Origin: Cyanobium sp. FACHB-13342
Lineage (GTDB): Bacteria; Cyanobacteriota; Cyanobacteriia; PCC-6307; Cyanobiaceae
Reading direction: 5' to 3'
Length of the DNA stretch: 64,000 nt
NCBI RefSeq assembly: GCF_014697415.1
Contig: NZ_JACJRT010000009.1
Location: forward strand, 124,001 to 188,000
Shown here: piece after piece, positions 20,068-30,467 of the stretch
Numbering within the stretch: the stretch's first letter is position 1
Layout: each line of letters opens with the position of its first letter
Program-made: the position numbers and the translations under genes
Notes under the pieces: generated by a model
The model's database searches: none
Told to the model about the DNA's origin: nothing
The model's input: the letters and a program-made list of their open reading frames with translations, nothing else

Positions 20068-21267
20068 TCACTGCACCGGCAGCAACACCCGTTGCTCCAA
20101 CAGCTCTCGCGCCACCGCAAGCCGTTGCGCCATGGGCCACTCCAGGGGGAGCTGACCAATCGCCAGGGCGGGGGCCGCCTCCAGGGCCCGCATCAGGTCC
20201 AGCCCCTCCTCGCTGAGGCTGAGCGGCATCAGGTCGGGGCCCATCAGGCTGGTGGAGGGCCAGCCCCAGAGACAGCGGTTGACCTCACCCCGGGCCGCGA
20301 GCAGGGCCGCATCGGAGCTCCAATCCGCAACGGCGACCGGGCCCTTGCTGAGGAAAAACTCAAAGTGACTGATGTCGGGGTCGAGCTCCTCCACCAGCGC
20401 CCACTGCTGGCGCGGGGAGAGGGCCAGAGCGCGGTCCAGCAGCTCGCCCCTCAACAGACGGGCCGGCGACCAGACTTCGGGATTGGAGAACCCGACGAAG
20501 TCCAGCCCCGCTGAGGCCACGAAGGCCATCAGCCGCTCGAGGTTATAGCTCGTCTCCTGGGGGTGGAGATACATGTCGGCGAAGTTGGCGTCGGCCGTGG
20601 TGTCGAGGGCCCAACGCTGCTCGTGATGGCGGCGCAGTCGATTGGGTTCGGGCAGCTCCGCCAGCAGTTGACGACCGAGACGCAGCCCGTCCTCGCCCGT
20701 GCCCGCCCCCAACAGCGCCAGGGCCCTCTGGGTGCGATGGATTTCCCAGCGGCCGCCGTCTGCATAGAGAAAAAGATGGAGCAGCCCACCCGGCCTTAAC
20801 AGCCCGGCCAGGGCCTTCAGACCCGCTTCCGGCTCACGCAGGTGGTGCAGCACCCCCACCGAGTTGATGTAGTCGAACGGGCCCTCGCCCGCCAGATCCA
20901 GCAGGCTGCGCTCCTCCACGCGCAGCTCGTGCACCTGGGCGGCGGCTCCGGAGCGCCGGGTGCGCTCCCGCGCCACCTCGAGGGTGCCGGGACTGATATC
21001 CACCGCCAGCACCGAGGAGCCCGGATTGAGATGGCAGAGGTAGTCCGTGCTGACGCCGGTGCCGCAGCCGGCATCCAGGATCCGCCAGGTGCGCCGGCCC
21101 GTCGCCGGACGGGGCGGCAGGGCGCCGAAGGCGGCGACCCAGGCGCTATCGACACACCAGCGCCAGTTGTAGCCGGGGGGCGGCCCGTCCTGGAGGGGGT
21201 CGCCCGGATAGGGGAAGCGGTCGTAGAAGGCGCTCACCACCGGCGTGGCGGCATCACTGGCGGGCAC
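20068..21267 (-). CDS. Class I SAM-dependent methyltransferase
   Basis: The 399-residue protein begins with FYDRFPYPGDPL, a signature of a cyanobacterial methyltransferase group. SAM-binding motif I follows in ILDAGCGTGVSTDYL (about residue 64), with the acidic residue in VLAVDISPGTL and post-I motifs in GPFDYINSVGVLHHL. The C-terminal ~200 residues are helical and of unknown role. The substrate is unknown. The gene diverges from apcE, and the ~150-base gap between them must hold both promoters. Confidence 0.82.
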   Translation of the reverse strand: MPASDAATPVVSAFYDRFPYPGDPLQDGPPPGYNWRWCVDSAWVAAFGALPPRPATGRRTWRILDAGCGTGVSTDYLCHLNPGSSVLAVDISPGTLEVARERTRRSGAAAQVHELRVEERSLLDLAGEGPFDYINSVGVLHHLREPEAGLKALAGLLRPGGLLHLFLYADGGRWEIHRTQRALALLGAGTGEDGLRLGRQLLAELPEPNRLRRHHEQRWALDTTADANFADMYLHPQETSYNLERLMAFVASAGLDFVGFSNPEVWSPARLLRGELLDRALALSPRQQWALVEELDPDISHFEFFLSKGPVAVADWSSDAALLAARGEVNRCLWGWPSTSLMGPDLMPLSLSEEGLDLMRALEAAPALAIGQLPLEWPMAQRLAVARELLEQRVLLPVQ

Positions 21268-21417
21268 GGGGGCATCAGCGGGAACGGGCCGAGCTTTTCA
21301 CGACCCGGTGCCCCCTCGACGGCCCAGCGGCCAAAGCGGCTGCAAACATTTGTTCATGGCCCGACGAAGGCCCAGAGGGGCAGCCGTAACGTGGCCCAGC
21401 CCGGTTCGCTCTCGTCA

Positions 21418-24400
21418 ATGACCGTGACCGCCAGCAGCGGCAGCACCAGGGTTTCACCCCAGCGCTACGACACCCTGCCGCTCTCCAGCGTCCGTCAGGC
21501 GGAGCAACAGGACCGCTTCCCCGACGGCGGGGAACTCGACACCCTGATCGCGTTCTTCCAGAGCGGACAGCAGCGGCTCGAAGCCGCTCGCCGCATTTCG
21601 GAAAACGCCGACTTCATCGTGGCCAAGGCGGCCAACCGGATCTTCTCCGGCGGTACGCCGCTCTCCTATCTCGATGCCCCCCTGAGCATCGGTGCCAGCG
21701 GCGGCGGCGGCGACGCCACGCCCCTCGCCGCTGACCAGGCCGCCTTCCAGCGCTCGGTCCAGACCTTTGCCCAGGGCACGGGCAGTTCCAACGGCAACCT
21801 GATCTCGCGGCTGCTGGAGGGTGCCGGTGGCGATGCGGACGTGCGCGTCGTGCTGCCCACGGGCTTCAGTCCGATCGCCGTGGGGCGCTACGGCACCGAC
21901 CGGATGCGCAAGTCGCTGCGCGACATGGCCTGGTTCCTCCGCTACGTGGGCTATGCCCTGGTGGCCGGCGATCCGAGCATCCTGGCGGTCAACACCCGCG
22001 GCCTTCGCGATGTGCTGGAAAAGGCCTGCTCTCTAGCCGCTACCAACGTGGCCCTTCAGGAGATGCGCGCTGCAGCGGCAGGCCTCTGCAAGGACAATCC
22101 CCAGGCCCGCCAACTGGTGATCCAGTACTTCAACGTGCTGATCGCCGAGCTGGAGGTGGCCACCCCCTCCACCCGTCAGCGCCTCGGCAGCCCAGAGAAC
22201 CAGGGCCTGCAACTGCCCGCCACCTACGCCCTGGCTGCCGATGGCAAGCAGCGTTTCATCATGCGTCCGCGGCTGAGCGGCGCCCAGAAGGCCGAAGTGA
22301 TCCGGGCCGCCTACCGCCAGGTATTTGAGCGCGACATCGCCAAGGCCTACAGCCAGATGCCCTGCCCGGTGGAGGCCACCCAGGTGCGCCAGGGCCAACT
22401 CTCCATGCGGGAATTCATCCGCGCCCTCGGCCACAGCAAGGAGTACCGCCAGCAGTTCTACGGCCGCTTCTCCAACAGCCGGGCCGTGGAGCTGGCCTTC
22501 CGCCATTTCCTGGGTCGGGGCATCAGCTCCCGGGAGGAGTTCACCCGCTACTTCGACATCGTCAGCGCCCAGGGCCTCAACGGTCTGGTGGATTCCCTGA
22601 TCAACACCCTGGAATACGCCCGCGTCTTCGGGGAAGAAACCGTTCCCTACCTGCGCGATCTGGGCGAAGAGGCCCAGGAGAGCGCCGGCTGGGGCTCCAA
22701 CCGGAAGCTGTTCCGTTTCAGTGCCCCGTTTGAAGGCGCACCCCAGTACGTCACCCTCTACGCCTCCTACCGCCAGCCCTTCCCGGATCAGCACGCCTAT
22801 GGCGGCGGCAACGATCCCCTCGCCCTCAATTACGGCGCCATCTTCCCCTCAGGTACCGCATCGGTGGCCACCCGCCCCGTGCCCTACGGCTATGACAGCC
22901 GTCGGATCCTGATCGGCAACGGCCTCTCCCAGCCTGGCCAGATGGACAGCGTCCAGTTCCGCCAAGCCAAGCCCCGCCGGGTGGGTCCGAAGGTGGTACG
23001 GCTGCAGCAGATCGCCACCGGCGGCAGCTCCGTGCCCCGCCGCGGCGGCCAACCCAGCGTCCGCGGAACCGAAGCCAGCACCCAGGCGGTCATCAACGCC
23101 GTGTACGTGCAGATCCTGGGCAACGCCGGCTACGCCGGCGAACGCAACAAGGTGGAGGAGATCAAACTCGAGAATGGCGACATCAGCCTGCGCGAGTTTG
23201 TGCGTCAGGTGGCCCGTTCCACCGCGTTCCGGCGCCGCTACTGGAGCGGCCTCTACATCACCAAAGCCATCGAGGTGATGCACCGCAGGATCTTGGGGCG
23301 TCCCACCTTTGGCCGCTGGGAAATCGACGCCTATTTCGACACCGCCGCCCGCTCTGGCTTCTACGGCGTGGTCGACAAAATGCTGTCCAGCCGTGAATAC
23401 AACGACTGTTTCGGCGAAGACACGGTGCCCTATGAGCGGTTCATCACCGCTGGAGACCGCAATGCCCGGAAGGTGCCTGGCCTGAACCGCCCCTTCAATG
23501 CGGCGGCCTACGCCGACCTCAGCGCCGGAAAGCGTCCCGACGTGGCAGCGCCGCAAAGCCTGCGAACCACGACGGACGTGGTGTCCAGAAACCTGGCTGA
23601 TCGGCCGCGCGTGGTGATGGGGGGCTGGAGCGCCCAGATCGCCGGCGGCGAAACCATGGCAGCGCCGACCACCCCCGTTCCAACAGGCCCCGGCAGTGTC
23701 CGCCAGGCTCCGGCGCCCAACCGCCGCTGGAAGCAGACCCCGGCCACCTCAACCGGCTTCTGGAGCTCCACCCCGGCGGGTGCTCCCTCCACCTCCACCA
23801 CCCGGCCCCTGATCAGTGGCGAATGGCGGGCGGCCGTGAGCAGTGGCCAGACCAGCGGTCTCGCCAGCCAGCCCGGTGCCGCCATGGCCAAGGCGATTCA
23901 ACCGGGCCGGCCCCAAGGTTTCGGCCGGCGCCAAAGCGTCGGACGCCCCGTCCGACTCGGCCGCACCACCACCGAAACCCAGGTTCAAGAAGCCCTCGAG
24001 ACGGTGTACAAGCAACTGCTCAACCGGGTTCCCTTCGCCGCTGAACGGCTGAATGATGCCGAATCCCAATTCCGCAACCAGCAGCTCACGGTGGCGGAGC
24101 TGGTCACCCAGATCGCCGGCAGCGACCTGTTCCAGCAACGCCTCAACCGCATGGCACCGCTGCGGGCAGCGGCAGCGGCCTACCTTGCCCTGCTCGGACG
24201 GGCCGCCCAGCCCCAGGAAGTCAGCGTCTTCCTAGCCACCAGAGCCAACCGCGGCCAACAGGCAGCGATTGATGCTCTGCTCAGCAGCCAGGAATACGCG
24301 CAAGCCTTCGGTCAGGACACGGTGCCCTACATCCGAGGACTGGCCACCGCCGATGGCATTCCACTGGCGACCGTGAATCGAACCGCCCAGCTCTACGGCG

Positions 24401-24441
24401 GCAACGCCGGCCTCACCCCCGGTCCCAAGGCGGCCATCTGA
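21418..24441 (+). CDS. apcE: Phycobilisome core-membrane linker ApcE (LCM)
   Basis: The ATG at 21418 gives 1007 residues with the typical opening of ApcE. Residues about 20-255 form the phycobiliprotein-like domain. It is interrupted by a loop (about 85-150), and Cys204 in LEKACSLAATN is the expected chromophore site. Three linker (REP) domains follow at about 286-410, 554-680 and 851-970, marked by AAYRQVFERD, AVYVQILGN and TVYKQLLNRV. Three REP domains predict a three-cylinder allophycocyanin core. The segment between REP2 and REP3 is Pro/Thr/Ser-rich. It is followed by a strong terminator, then apcABC. Confidence 0.97.
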   Translation: MTVTASSGSTRVSPQRYDTLPLSSVRQAEQQDRFPDGGELDTLIAFFQSGQQRLEAARRISENADFIVAKAANRIFSGGTPLSYLDAPLSIGASGGGGDATPLAADQAAFQRSVQTFAQGTGSSNGNLISRLLEGAGGDADVRVVLPTGFSPIAVGRYGTDRMRKSLRDMAWFLRYVGYALVAGDPSILAVNTRGLRDVLEKACSLAATNVALQEMRAAAAGLCKDNPQARQLVIQYFNVLIAELEVATPSTRQRLGSPENQGLQLPATYALAADGKQRFIMRPRLSGAQKAEVIRAAYRQVFERDIAKAYSQMPCPVEATQVRQGQLSMREFIRALGHSKEYRQQFYGRFSNSRAVELAFRHFLGRGISSREEFTRYFDIVSAQGLNGLVDSLINTLEYARVFGEETVPYLRDLGEEAQESAGWGSNRKLFRFSAPFEGAPQYVTLYASYRQPFPDQHAYGGGNDPLALNYGAIFPSGTASVATRPVPYGYDSRRILIGNGLSQPGQMDSVQFRQAKPRRVGPKVVRLQQIATGGSSVPRRGGQPSVRGTEASTQAVINAVYVQILGNAGYAGERNKVEEIKLENGDISLREFVRQVARSTAFRRRYWSGLYITKAIEVMHRRILGRPTFGRWEIDAYFDTAARSGFYGVVDKMLSSREYNDCFGEDTVPYERFITAGDRNARKVPGLNRPFNAAAYADLSAGKRPDVAAPQSLRTTTDVVSRNLADRPRVVMGGWSAQIAGGETMAAPTTPVPTGPGSVRQAPAPNRRWKQTPATSTGFWSSTPAGAPSTSTTRPLISGEWRAAVSSGQTSGLASQPGAAMAKAIQPGRPQGFGRRQSVGRPVRLGRTTTETQVQEALETVYKQLLNRVPFAAERLNDAESQFRNQQLTVAELVTQIAGSDLFQQRLNRMAPLRAAAAAYLALLGRAAQPQEVSVFLATRANRGQQAAIDALLSSQEYAQAFGQDTVPYIRGLATADGIPLATVNRTAQLYGGNAGLTPGPKAAI

Positions 24442-24478
24442 GCCCCAGGCCCGCCGCCAGCCAGCCCATCGGCAATGC

Positions 24479-24510
24479 AAACCTCCCGGATACCAACCGG
24501 GAGGTTTTTT
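24479..24510 (+). terminator. Rho-independent terminator of apcE
   Basis: A 9-bp stem, ACCTCCCGG (24481-24489) with CCGGGAGGT (24497-24505), encloses a 7-base loop and is followed by T residues to 24510. It separates apcE from the apcABC transcript, at least in part. Confidence 0.88.
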
Positions 24511-24809
24511 GATGAAAAGAAATAACAATGGCCGCAAAGATCGGGTCGCATCGTGAAACGAGCGAGCCAATCAGCGCGACTGAATGGTGAACAATTGCTG
24601 CGGCGGCGCTCTATCAGCAACAGGCGCCAAAGCCATTGCGGGACAAGGGGTTTCCCGCCCGCTAACGCCGTGAAGAACTGTTACCGCACCCCGAGGCTGC
24701 GCGACCCGTTGCCACAGAATGCTTGGGCGATCGGCGCGAGTCGATCACTCCCTTACCCACCGGATACCGGTCTCCGTCAAGGCGGCCGCTTGTTTCGAGG
24801 CAGAACTGC
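24511..24809 (+). promoter_or_regulatory. apcABC upstream region
   Basis: This is about 300 bases between the apcE terminator and the apcA start, the only such gene-free stretch in the window. It must carry the apcA promoter and leader, because the terminator blocks read-through and apcA needs very high expression. No clear tRNA, small RNA or start-to-stop gene is visible. I could not assign a convincing -35/-10 pair by eye. Confidence 0.5.
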
Positions 24810-25295
24810 ATGAGCATCGTCTCCAACTCGATCATCAACGCGGACGCCGAAGCCCGCTACCTCAGCCCTGGCGAACTCGACCAGATCAAGTCCTTCGTGG
24901 GCGCTGGTCAACGTCGTCTCCGCGTTGCTCAGGTTCTCAGCGAGAGCCGCGAGCGCATCGTCAAGACCGCGGGCGGCGCCCTCTTCCAGAGGCGCCCCGA
25001 CGTCATCTCCCCTGGCGGCAGCGCCTATGGCGAGGAAATGACCGCGTCCTGCCTGCGCGACATGGACTACTACTTGCGCCTGGTGACCTACGGGATCATT
25101 GCCGGTGACGTGACGCCCATCGAGGAGATCGGCATCATCGGCGCCAAGGAGATGTACCGCTCCCTGGGAGTGCCCCTCGATGCCATGGCGGAATCCGTGC
25201 GTGAAATGAAGTCGGCGGCCATGGGCCTGCTCACCGGCTCTGACGCCGAAGAGGCTGGCTTCTACTTCGACTACGTCGTCGGCGCCCTCTCCTAA
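24810..25295 (+). CDS. apcA: Allophycocyanin alpha subunit
   Basis: The ATG at 24810 gives 161 residues, the exact family length, starting [20 protein letters not shown]. The phycocyanobilin-binding cysteine is Cys81 in [14 protein letters not shown]. The globin-like fold is expected along the whole length. It pairs with ApcB to form the trimers of the phycobilisome core. apcB follows 47 bases later. Confidence 0.98.
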   Translation: MSIVSNSIINADAEARYLSPGELDQIKSFVGAGQRRLRVAQVLSESRERIVKTAGGALFQRRPDVISPGGSAYGEEMTASCLRDMDYYLRLVTYGIIAGDVTPIEEIGIIGAKEMYRSLGVPLDAMAESVREMKSAAMGLLTGSDAEEAGFYFDYVVGALS

Positions 25296-25342
25296 GCACG
25301 TCCGCTTCTCCGCACTTCGCCTCTCCGCACCCAGCAGGATTC

Positions 25343-25831
25343 ATGCAAGACGCCATCACCAACGTCATCAACCAGGCCGACGTTCAAGGCCTGTATCTCG
25401 ACGGCTCAGCCATGGGCCGCCTGGAGCAGTACTTCGCCAGCGGTGAGCTGCGGGTGCGGGCTGCTGCCACCATCAGCGCCAACGGTTCGGCCATCATCAA
25501 AGAAGCCGTGGCCAAGTCGCTGCTGTACTCGGACATCACCCGTCCCGGCGGCAACATGTACACCTGCCGTCGCTATGCGGCCTGCATCCGCGACCTCGAC
25601 TACTACCTCCGCTACGCCACCTACGCCATGCTGGCGGGTGACACTTCGATTCTCGATGAGCGGGTGCTGAACGGCCTCAAGGAGACCTACAACTCCCTGG
25701 GTGTGCCCATCGGTGCCACCGTGCAGTCGATTCAGGCCATGAAGGAAACCACCGCCGCCCTGGTGGGTCCTGATGCCGGTCGTGAAATGGCCGTCTACTT
25801 CGACTACATCTGCTCCGGCCTGGGCAACTGA
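25343..25831 (+). CDS. apcB: Allophycocyanin beta subunit
   Basis: The 162-residue protein matches ApcB. Cys81 (in [13 protein letters not shown]) binds phycocyanobilin, and Asn71 in [10 protein letters not shown] is the residue that is gamma-N-methylated in beta-type phycobiliproteins. It forms the allophycocyanin monomer with ApcA. It lies between apcA and apcC, with short gaps (47 and 34 bases), so the three are most likely one transcript. Confidence 0.98.
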   Translation: MQDAITNVINQADVQGLYLDGSAMGRLEQYFASGELRVRAAATISANGSAIIKEAVAKSLLYSDITRPGGNMYTCRRYAACIRDLDYYLRYATYAMLAGDTSILDERVLNGLKETYNSLGVPIGATVQSIQAMKETTAALVGPDAGREMAVYFDYICSGLGN

Positions 25832-25865
25832 TCCCTGCCATCGGCACACCCCGAGGATCACTCCC

Positions 25866-26066
25866 ATGCGTCTGTTCAAGATCACGGCCTGCATCCCCTG
25901 CCCGGAGAAAAGCCGCTCCCAGCGCGAGCTTCAGAACACCTACTTCACCAAGTGGGTGCCGTTCGACAGCTGGTTCGCTGAGCAGCAGCGAATCATGAAG
26001 CAGGGCGGCAAGATCCTCAAAGTGGAATTGGCTACGGGCCGGCGCCAGCAAAACGTCGGCAACTGA
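25866..26066 (+). CDS. apcC: Phycobilisome small core linker (LC7.8)
   Basis: The ATG at 25866 gives 66 residues, beginning MRLFKITACIPC and ending in a Lys/Arg/Gln-rich tail. This is the size and sequence of the small core linker that caps allophycocyanin trimers. It is the last gene of apcABC and is followed 37 bases later by a strong terminator. Confidence 0.96.
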   Translation: MRLFKITACIPCPEKSRSQRELQNTYFTKWVPFDSWFAEQQRIMKQGGKILKVELATGRRQQNVGN

Positions 26067-26103
26067 GCACTCGTTCAGCGACGTTCGCGACGACAAACCC
26101 TTC

Positions 26104-26130
26104 AAGCCCGGCTCCGGCCGGGCTTTTTTG
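26104..26130 (+). terminator. Rho-independent terminator of apcABC
   Basis: AGCCCGG (26105-26111) pairs with CCGGGCT (26118-26124) around a 6-base loop, followed by six T residues (26124-26129). It ends the apcABC transcript. Confidence 0.88.
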
Positions 26131-26196
26131 TTGGCCACCGATTGCGGCGCAGGGGTCGACAACCACCCCCCGGACACGGCTCAATGGGGCCTCAGG

Positions 26197-27450
26197 ATGG
26201 TGCCGCCCAGGCCACCCCCACTCCCTGCTTTGGCCCGCACCGCAGACCCCTCCCGCAGCAGCGCCCCAGCCAACAAGCGCCCCCCCAGCCGGGGGGCCAA
26301 TGGCGCCGGATTGCTGCCCCTTCCCTGGCACCAGTGGCCCGCAGAAGCACGCCTCCTGCTTGGCATGGTGGCCCTGTGGAGCGTGATCGGGCTTCTGGTG
26401 CTCACCTCTGCCAGCTGGTGGGTGGCCGAGCGGGAAATGGGGGATGGGGCCTTCTATCTCAAACGCCAGCTGATCTGGATGGGGGCGAGCTGGGGGCTGC
26501 TCTGGCTGGGTCTGCGCACGAGCCTGCGCCGCTGGTTGCACCTGGCACCCCTGGGGCTCTGGGTGGGCATCGTGCTGATTGCCGCAACCCTGGTGATGGG
26601 CAGCACCGTGAATGGGGCCAGCCGCTGGCTGGTGGTTGGGCCGATCCAAGTACAGCCCTCCGAGCTCGTGAAACCATTCGTGGTGCTCCAGGGAGCTGCC
26701 CTCTTCGCCCATTGGCGGCGCATCGGGGCCGACCAGAAACTGCTCTGGCTCGGTGTGTTTGGGGCCCTGATCCTGCTGATCCTCAAACAGCCCAACCTCA
26801 GCACGGCCGCCCTCAGCGGCCTGCTGCTCTGGCTGATGGCCCTGGCCGCTGGCCTCTCCCTGCCCCTGTTGTTGGGGGCCGCCGCTGGGGGGGGAGTGCT
26901 GGGCACCGCCAGCATCCTGGTGAACGAATACCAGCGCCTGCGGGTGGTGTCGTTCCTCGATCCCTGGCGCGATGCCCAGGGCGATGGGTACCAACTGGTA
27001 CAGAGCCTGATGGCCATCGGCTCAGGAGGATTTCTGGGGGAGGGCTTTGGACTGTCAACCCAGAAGCTGCAGTATCTGCCGATCCAAAGCACCGACTTCA
27101 TCTTCGCGGTGTTCGCCGAGGAGTTCGGCTTTGTGGGCTCGGTCGTGTTGCTCCTGTTCCTCCTGCTCTTCGGCTTTGTGGGCCTGCGGGTGGCCCTGAG
27201 CTGCCGCAGCAACCAACAGCGCCTGATCGCGATCGGCTGCACCACCTTGCTGGTGGGCCAGTCGATCCTCAACATCGCCGTGGCCAGTGGCTCCATGCCG
27301 ACCACCGGCCTGCCCCTGCCGCTGATCAGCTACGGGGGCAACTCCCTGATGGCCAGCCTGCTGGTGTGCGGTCTGCTGATCCGCTGCTCCCTGGAAGCTG
27401 GCGGCCTCGCCCCCACCCCCCGACGCCGGCGCACCGCAGCTGCCCGATAG
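26197..27450 (+). CDS. ftsW: Cell division lipid-II polymerase FtsW (SEDS family)
   Basis: The membrane protein has about ten hydrophobic segments and the SEDS signatures VNGASRWLVVGPIQVQPSELVKP, DFIFAVFAEEFGFVG and STTGLPLPLISYGG-like residues (here MPTTGLPLPLISYGG). It polymerises septal peptidoglycan together with a class B PBP. The ATG at 26197 (417 aa) is used. The frame is open further upstream, but there it runs into the apcC terminator. The N-terminal ~50 residues are Pro/Arg-rich and cytoplasmic. RodA is the alternative call, but the motif context fits FtsW better. Confidence 0.9.
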   Translation: MVPPRPPPLPALARTADPSRSSAPANKRPPSRGANGAGLLPLPWHQWPAEARLLLGMVALWSVIGLLVLTSASWWVAEREMGDGAFYLKRQLIWMGASWGLLWLGLRTSLRRWLHLAPLGLWVGIVLIAATLVMGSTVNGASRWLVVGPIQVQPSELVKPFVVLQGAALFAHWRRIGADQKLLWLGVFGALILLILKQPNLSTAALSGLLLWLMALAAGLSLPLLLGAAAGGGVLGTASILVNEYQRLRVVSFLDPWRDAQGDGYQLVQSLMAIGSGGFLGEGFGLSTQKLQYLPIQSTDFIFAVFAEEFGFVGSVVLLLFLLLFGFVGLRVALSCRSNQQRLIAIGCTTLLVGQSILNIAVASGSMPTTGLPLPLISYGGNSLMASLLVCGLLIRCSLEAGGLAPTPRRRRTAAAR

Positions 27451-27459
27451 GCTGGGGAC

Positions 27460-28206
27460 ATGATCAGCCTCGGGCCCCAACTGGCCGATTGGGCCCGCAG
27501 CAGCGAAGCCCTGCTGCAGCAATCCCTGGCCAGTCCCACGCCCACCACACTGGCGGTGGTGTTCGCCGGTGGGCTGCTCACCAGCCTGGGTCCCTGTTCC
27601 CTGTCCCTGCTGCCGGTCACCCTGGCCTATCTGGCCGGCTTTGGGGCGAGTGCCGCCCCTGACGCCAGTCGGCCCAGCCAGCCCCCCTGGCAGCGCAGTC
27701 TCTGCTTTGCCGCCGGCATCGTCGGTGCCCTGGTGCTCCTGGGTCTGGTGAGTGGGCTGCTAGGCCGCATCTATGGCCAGATTCCGGGCCTGATTCCCAC
27801 CGTCGTGGCGGTGTTGGCTCTGCTGATGGGACTCAACCTGCTCGGCCTGCTCAAATTGCGCCTGCCCGCCGGACCTGATCCGGATCTCTGGCGCCGCAAG
27901 GTGCCGGCCCCCCTGGCCCCGATCGCCGCGGGCCTGGCCTTCGGACTGGCCGCCACCCCCTGCACCACCCCGGTGCTGGCGGTTCTGCTGGCCTGGATGG
28001 CGCAGAACGGCAAGCCCCTGGTGGGCATGGTGCTGCTCACCAGCTTCGGAGCGGGCCAGGTGGTGCCCCTGCTGCTGGCCGGCACCGCCGCCGCCAGCCT
28101 GCCGGGCCTGCTCAGCCTGCGCCGCATCGGCCAATGGGTGCCGCCGATCAGTGGCGTGGTGTTGGTCACCACCGGGGCCCTCACCCTGGTGGCCAATTGG
28201 CGATGA
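27460..28206 (+). CDS. ccdA: Cytochrome c biogenesis thiol-disulfide transporter CcdA
   Basis: The 248-residue protein has six or so membrane segments. The two redox cysteines lie in [17 protein letters not shown] (helix 1) and [13 protein letters not shown] (helix 4). CcdA carries reducing equivalents across the thylakoid membrane to keep apocytochrome CXXCH cysteines reduced. Its stop overlaps the start of ccs1 by 4 bases. Together they form the System II cytochrome c assembly pair. Confidence 0.94.
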   Translation: MISLGPQLADWARSSEALLQQSLASPTPTTLAVVFAGGLLTSLGPCSLSLLPVTLAYLAGFGASAAPDASRPSQPPWQRSLCFAAGIVGALVLLGLVSGLLGRIYGQIPGLIPTVVAVLALLMGLNLLGLLKLRLPAGPDPDLWRRKVPAPLAPIAAGLAFGLAATPCTTPVLAVLLAWMAQNGKPLVGMVLLTSFGAGQVVPLLLAGTAAASLPGLLSLRRIGQWVPPISGVVLVTTGALTLVANWR

Positions 28207-29513
28207 CGGGCTTCACCAAAGGCTTCACCAGGCTGCTGGGCTGGATCTCCGATCTGCGCCTGGCAATCGTGCTGCTGCTGGTGATTGCCATCGCCAGCGG
28301 CGTGGGCACCGCCATTCCCCAGCGGGAAACGGCCGCGTTCTACCACCGGCTCTATGACCCCCAACCCTGGCTGGGTGTGCTGAACGGCGATGGGGTGATG
28401 GCCCTGCAACTCGACCACGTGTATTCCAGTGGCTGGTTTCTGGGCTTGCTGGCCTGGCTGGCCCTGGCCCTACTGCTGTGCAGTTGGCGGCGCCAGTGGC
28501 CGGCCCTGCAGGCCGCCCTGCGCTGGATCGACTACCGCTCACCGCGCCAGCTCAGCAAGCTGAGCGTGGCCGAAAGCCTGCCCAGTCAGAGCCCCGGCAC
28601 GAGCCTGAACAACCTGGCCACCCTGCTGCAGAACGAGGGCTGGCAGATCCAACTCCAGGACGGGCGCCTTGCCGCCCGCAAGGGCGTGCTGGGCCGGGTC
28701 GGTCCCCTGCTGGTCCATGCCGGCATGGTGGTGCTGATGCTGGGGGCGGCCTGGGGGGCCGTGGCCGGCCAGCGTGCCGAGCAATACCTGGCCCCTGGCC
28801 GCAGCCTGGAACTGATGGACAGCCGCGGCAGCAGCCAGCTCACCCTGGCCCTCGATGGCTTTTCCATCCAGCGGGATCCGGCCGGAAGGCCTGAGCAATT
28901 CACCTCCCAGCTGCGCATCCTCGACGGGGACGGCAGCGACGGGGCCCTGCTGAAGCAGGCCGAGATCAGCGTCAACCACCCCCTGCGGTTCCAGGGCGTG
29001 ACCCTGTACCAGGCCGACTGGGCCCTGGCCGCGATCACGGTGCAGCTCGGCAAGAGCCCCTTGCTCCAATTGCCCTTGCAGAGCTTCCCCCAACTGGGCG
29101 ATCAGGTGTGGGGGCTGGTGCTGCCGACCCGCCCCGATGGCAGCGAGCCCGTGCTGCTCAGCCTGGGCAGTGAACAGGGCCCCGTGGATGTCTACGGCGC
29201 CGACGGCAGCTTGCTTAGCCAGATCGCCCCCGGCGGTGAACCGGTGGAGGTGAAGGGTCTGCCCATCCGGGTGGAGAGCGTGCTTCCCGCGAGCGGCATC
29301 CTGCTCAAGCGCGACCCCGGGGTGCCGCTGGTCTACGCGGGCTTCGCCATCGCCCTGGCCGGCGGCGGCCTCAGCCTGCTCGCCACCCGCCAGCTCTGGG
29401 CCATTGCCGAGGCCCCCTCCGGCCAGGGTGGCCAACTGCACGTGGCCGGGCTCTGCAACCGCAACCTCACGGGCTTTGCGGCGGAACTCCCCCAGCTGCT
29501 GGCCCAGCTCTAA
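28203..29513 (+). CDS. ccs1: Cytochrome c biogenesis protein Ccs1/ResB
   Basis: The ATG at 28203 overlaps the ccdA stop (ATGA) and gives 436 residues. Features are an N-terminal membrane pair with [26 protein letters not shown] split around it, a large lumenal domain (about 190-380, with [16 protein letters not shown]), and a final membrane segment ([20 protein letters not shown]). With CcsA it delivers heme to c-type cytochromes. CcsA itself is not in the window. It converges with queF, sharing a 4-base overlap. Confidence 0.95.
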   Translation: MTGFTKGFTRLLGWISDLRLAIVLLLVIAIASGVGTAIPQRETAAFYHRLYDPQPWLGVLNGDGVMALQLDHVYSSGWFLGLLAWLALALLLCSWRRQWPALQAALRWIDYRSPRQLSKLSVAESLPSQSPGTSLNNLATLLQNEGWQIQLQDGRLAARKGVLGRVGPLLVHAGMVVLMLGAAWGAVAGQRAEQYLAPGRSLELMDSRGSSQLTLALDGFSIQRDPAGRPEQFTSQLRILDGDGSDGALLKQAEISVNHPLRFQGVTLYQADWALAAITVQLGKSPLLQLPLQSFPQLGDQVWGLVLPTRPDGSEPVLLSLGSEQGPVDVYGADGSLLSQIAPGGEPVEVKGLPIRVESVLPASGILLKRDPGVPLVYAGFAIALAGGGLSLLATRQLWAIAEAPSGQGGQLHVAGLCNRNLTGFAAELPQLLAQL

Positions 29514-29935
29514 CAGGGCAATCTGGATCCATGGCTCACCCGCACCACCGTGTGCACGTTGCCGCGGGGATGGAAATCAGCCTCCAGCTGCATCCACTGG
29601 GGATCGGTGGCCGCCACCAGGTCGTCGAGGATCCGGTTGGCCACCTCCTCATGGGAGATGGCGCGGTCGCGGTAGCTGTTCACGTAGAGCTTGATCGCCT
29701 TGAGCTCCACCACCCGGGGGCCGGGCTGGTACAGCAATCGCAGCACGGCGAAGTCGGGATAGCCCGAAAAGGGGCACTTGCAGGTGAATTCCGGCAGTTC
29801 GATGGAGATCTCGTAAGGCCGGCCGGGCCTGGGATTGTCGAAGCAGATCAACGCGGCGTCGGCGATGGCCCGCTCGCCGTACAGGGGCGTCTGGGTGAGG
29901 GAGGAAGCGCCGGCAGTGGCGGGGCTGGAGGACAT
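29510..29935 (-). CDS. queF: NADPH-dependent 7-cyano-7-deazaguanine reductase
   Basis: The ATG at 29935 gives 141 residues, typical for the short type-I QueF. The catalytic cysteine is in [15 protein letters not shown], and the substrate/NADPH motif is [16 protein letters not shown]. The C-terminal region includes FHPRGNVHT. It reduces preQ0 to preQ1 in queuosine synthesis. An upstream in-frame start at 29992 would lengthen the N-terminus but is less family-like. The stop codons of queF and ccs1 overlap on opposite strands. Confidence 0.95.
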   Translation of the reverse strand: MSSSPATAGASSLTQTPLYGERAIADAALICFDNPRPGRPYEISIELPEFTCKCPFSGYPDFAVLRLLYQPGPRVVELKAIKLYVNSYRDRAISHEEVANRILDDLVAATDPQWMQLEADFHPRGNVHTVVRVSHGSRLPC

Positions 29936-30014
29936 GGGAACGGAAAGGCCAAGTCGGCCAGAGCCAGGCGGCGATCCTAGGGAGAACACCACGCACCACC
30001 GGTTGATCAGGCCT

Positions 30015-30056
30015 GTAACAACCGCTACGACGACCCCCGCAAAGCTCGGGCCTAAT
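30015..30056 (+). promoter_or_regulatory. NtcA-activated promoter of glnB
   Basis: A perfect NtcA box, GTA-N8-TAC, lies at 30015-30028. Exactly 22 bases later (30051-30056) is CCTAAT, a fair -10 element. This box-to-(-10) spacing is the hallmark of NtcA class II activated promoters in cyanobacteria. It predicts induction of glnB under nitrogen limitation, with transcription starting near 30063. Confidence 0.8.
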
Positions 30057-30091
30057 GGAGCAACTCCCTCCCAACGGCAGGGATTTCCTGA

Positions 30092-30460
<369 letters not shown>

Positions 30461-30467
30461 GCCGGTT

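Noticed and set aside
24511-24809. Possible small RNA or tRNA in the apcA upstream region
   Set aside because: No cloverleaf, T-loop motif or defined small RNA structure is visible; a promoter/leader is enough to explain it.
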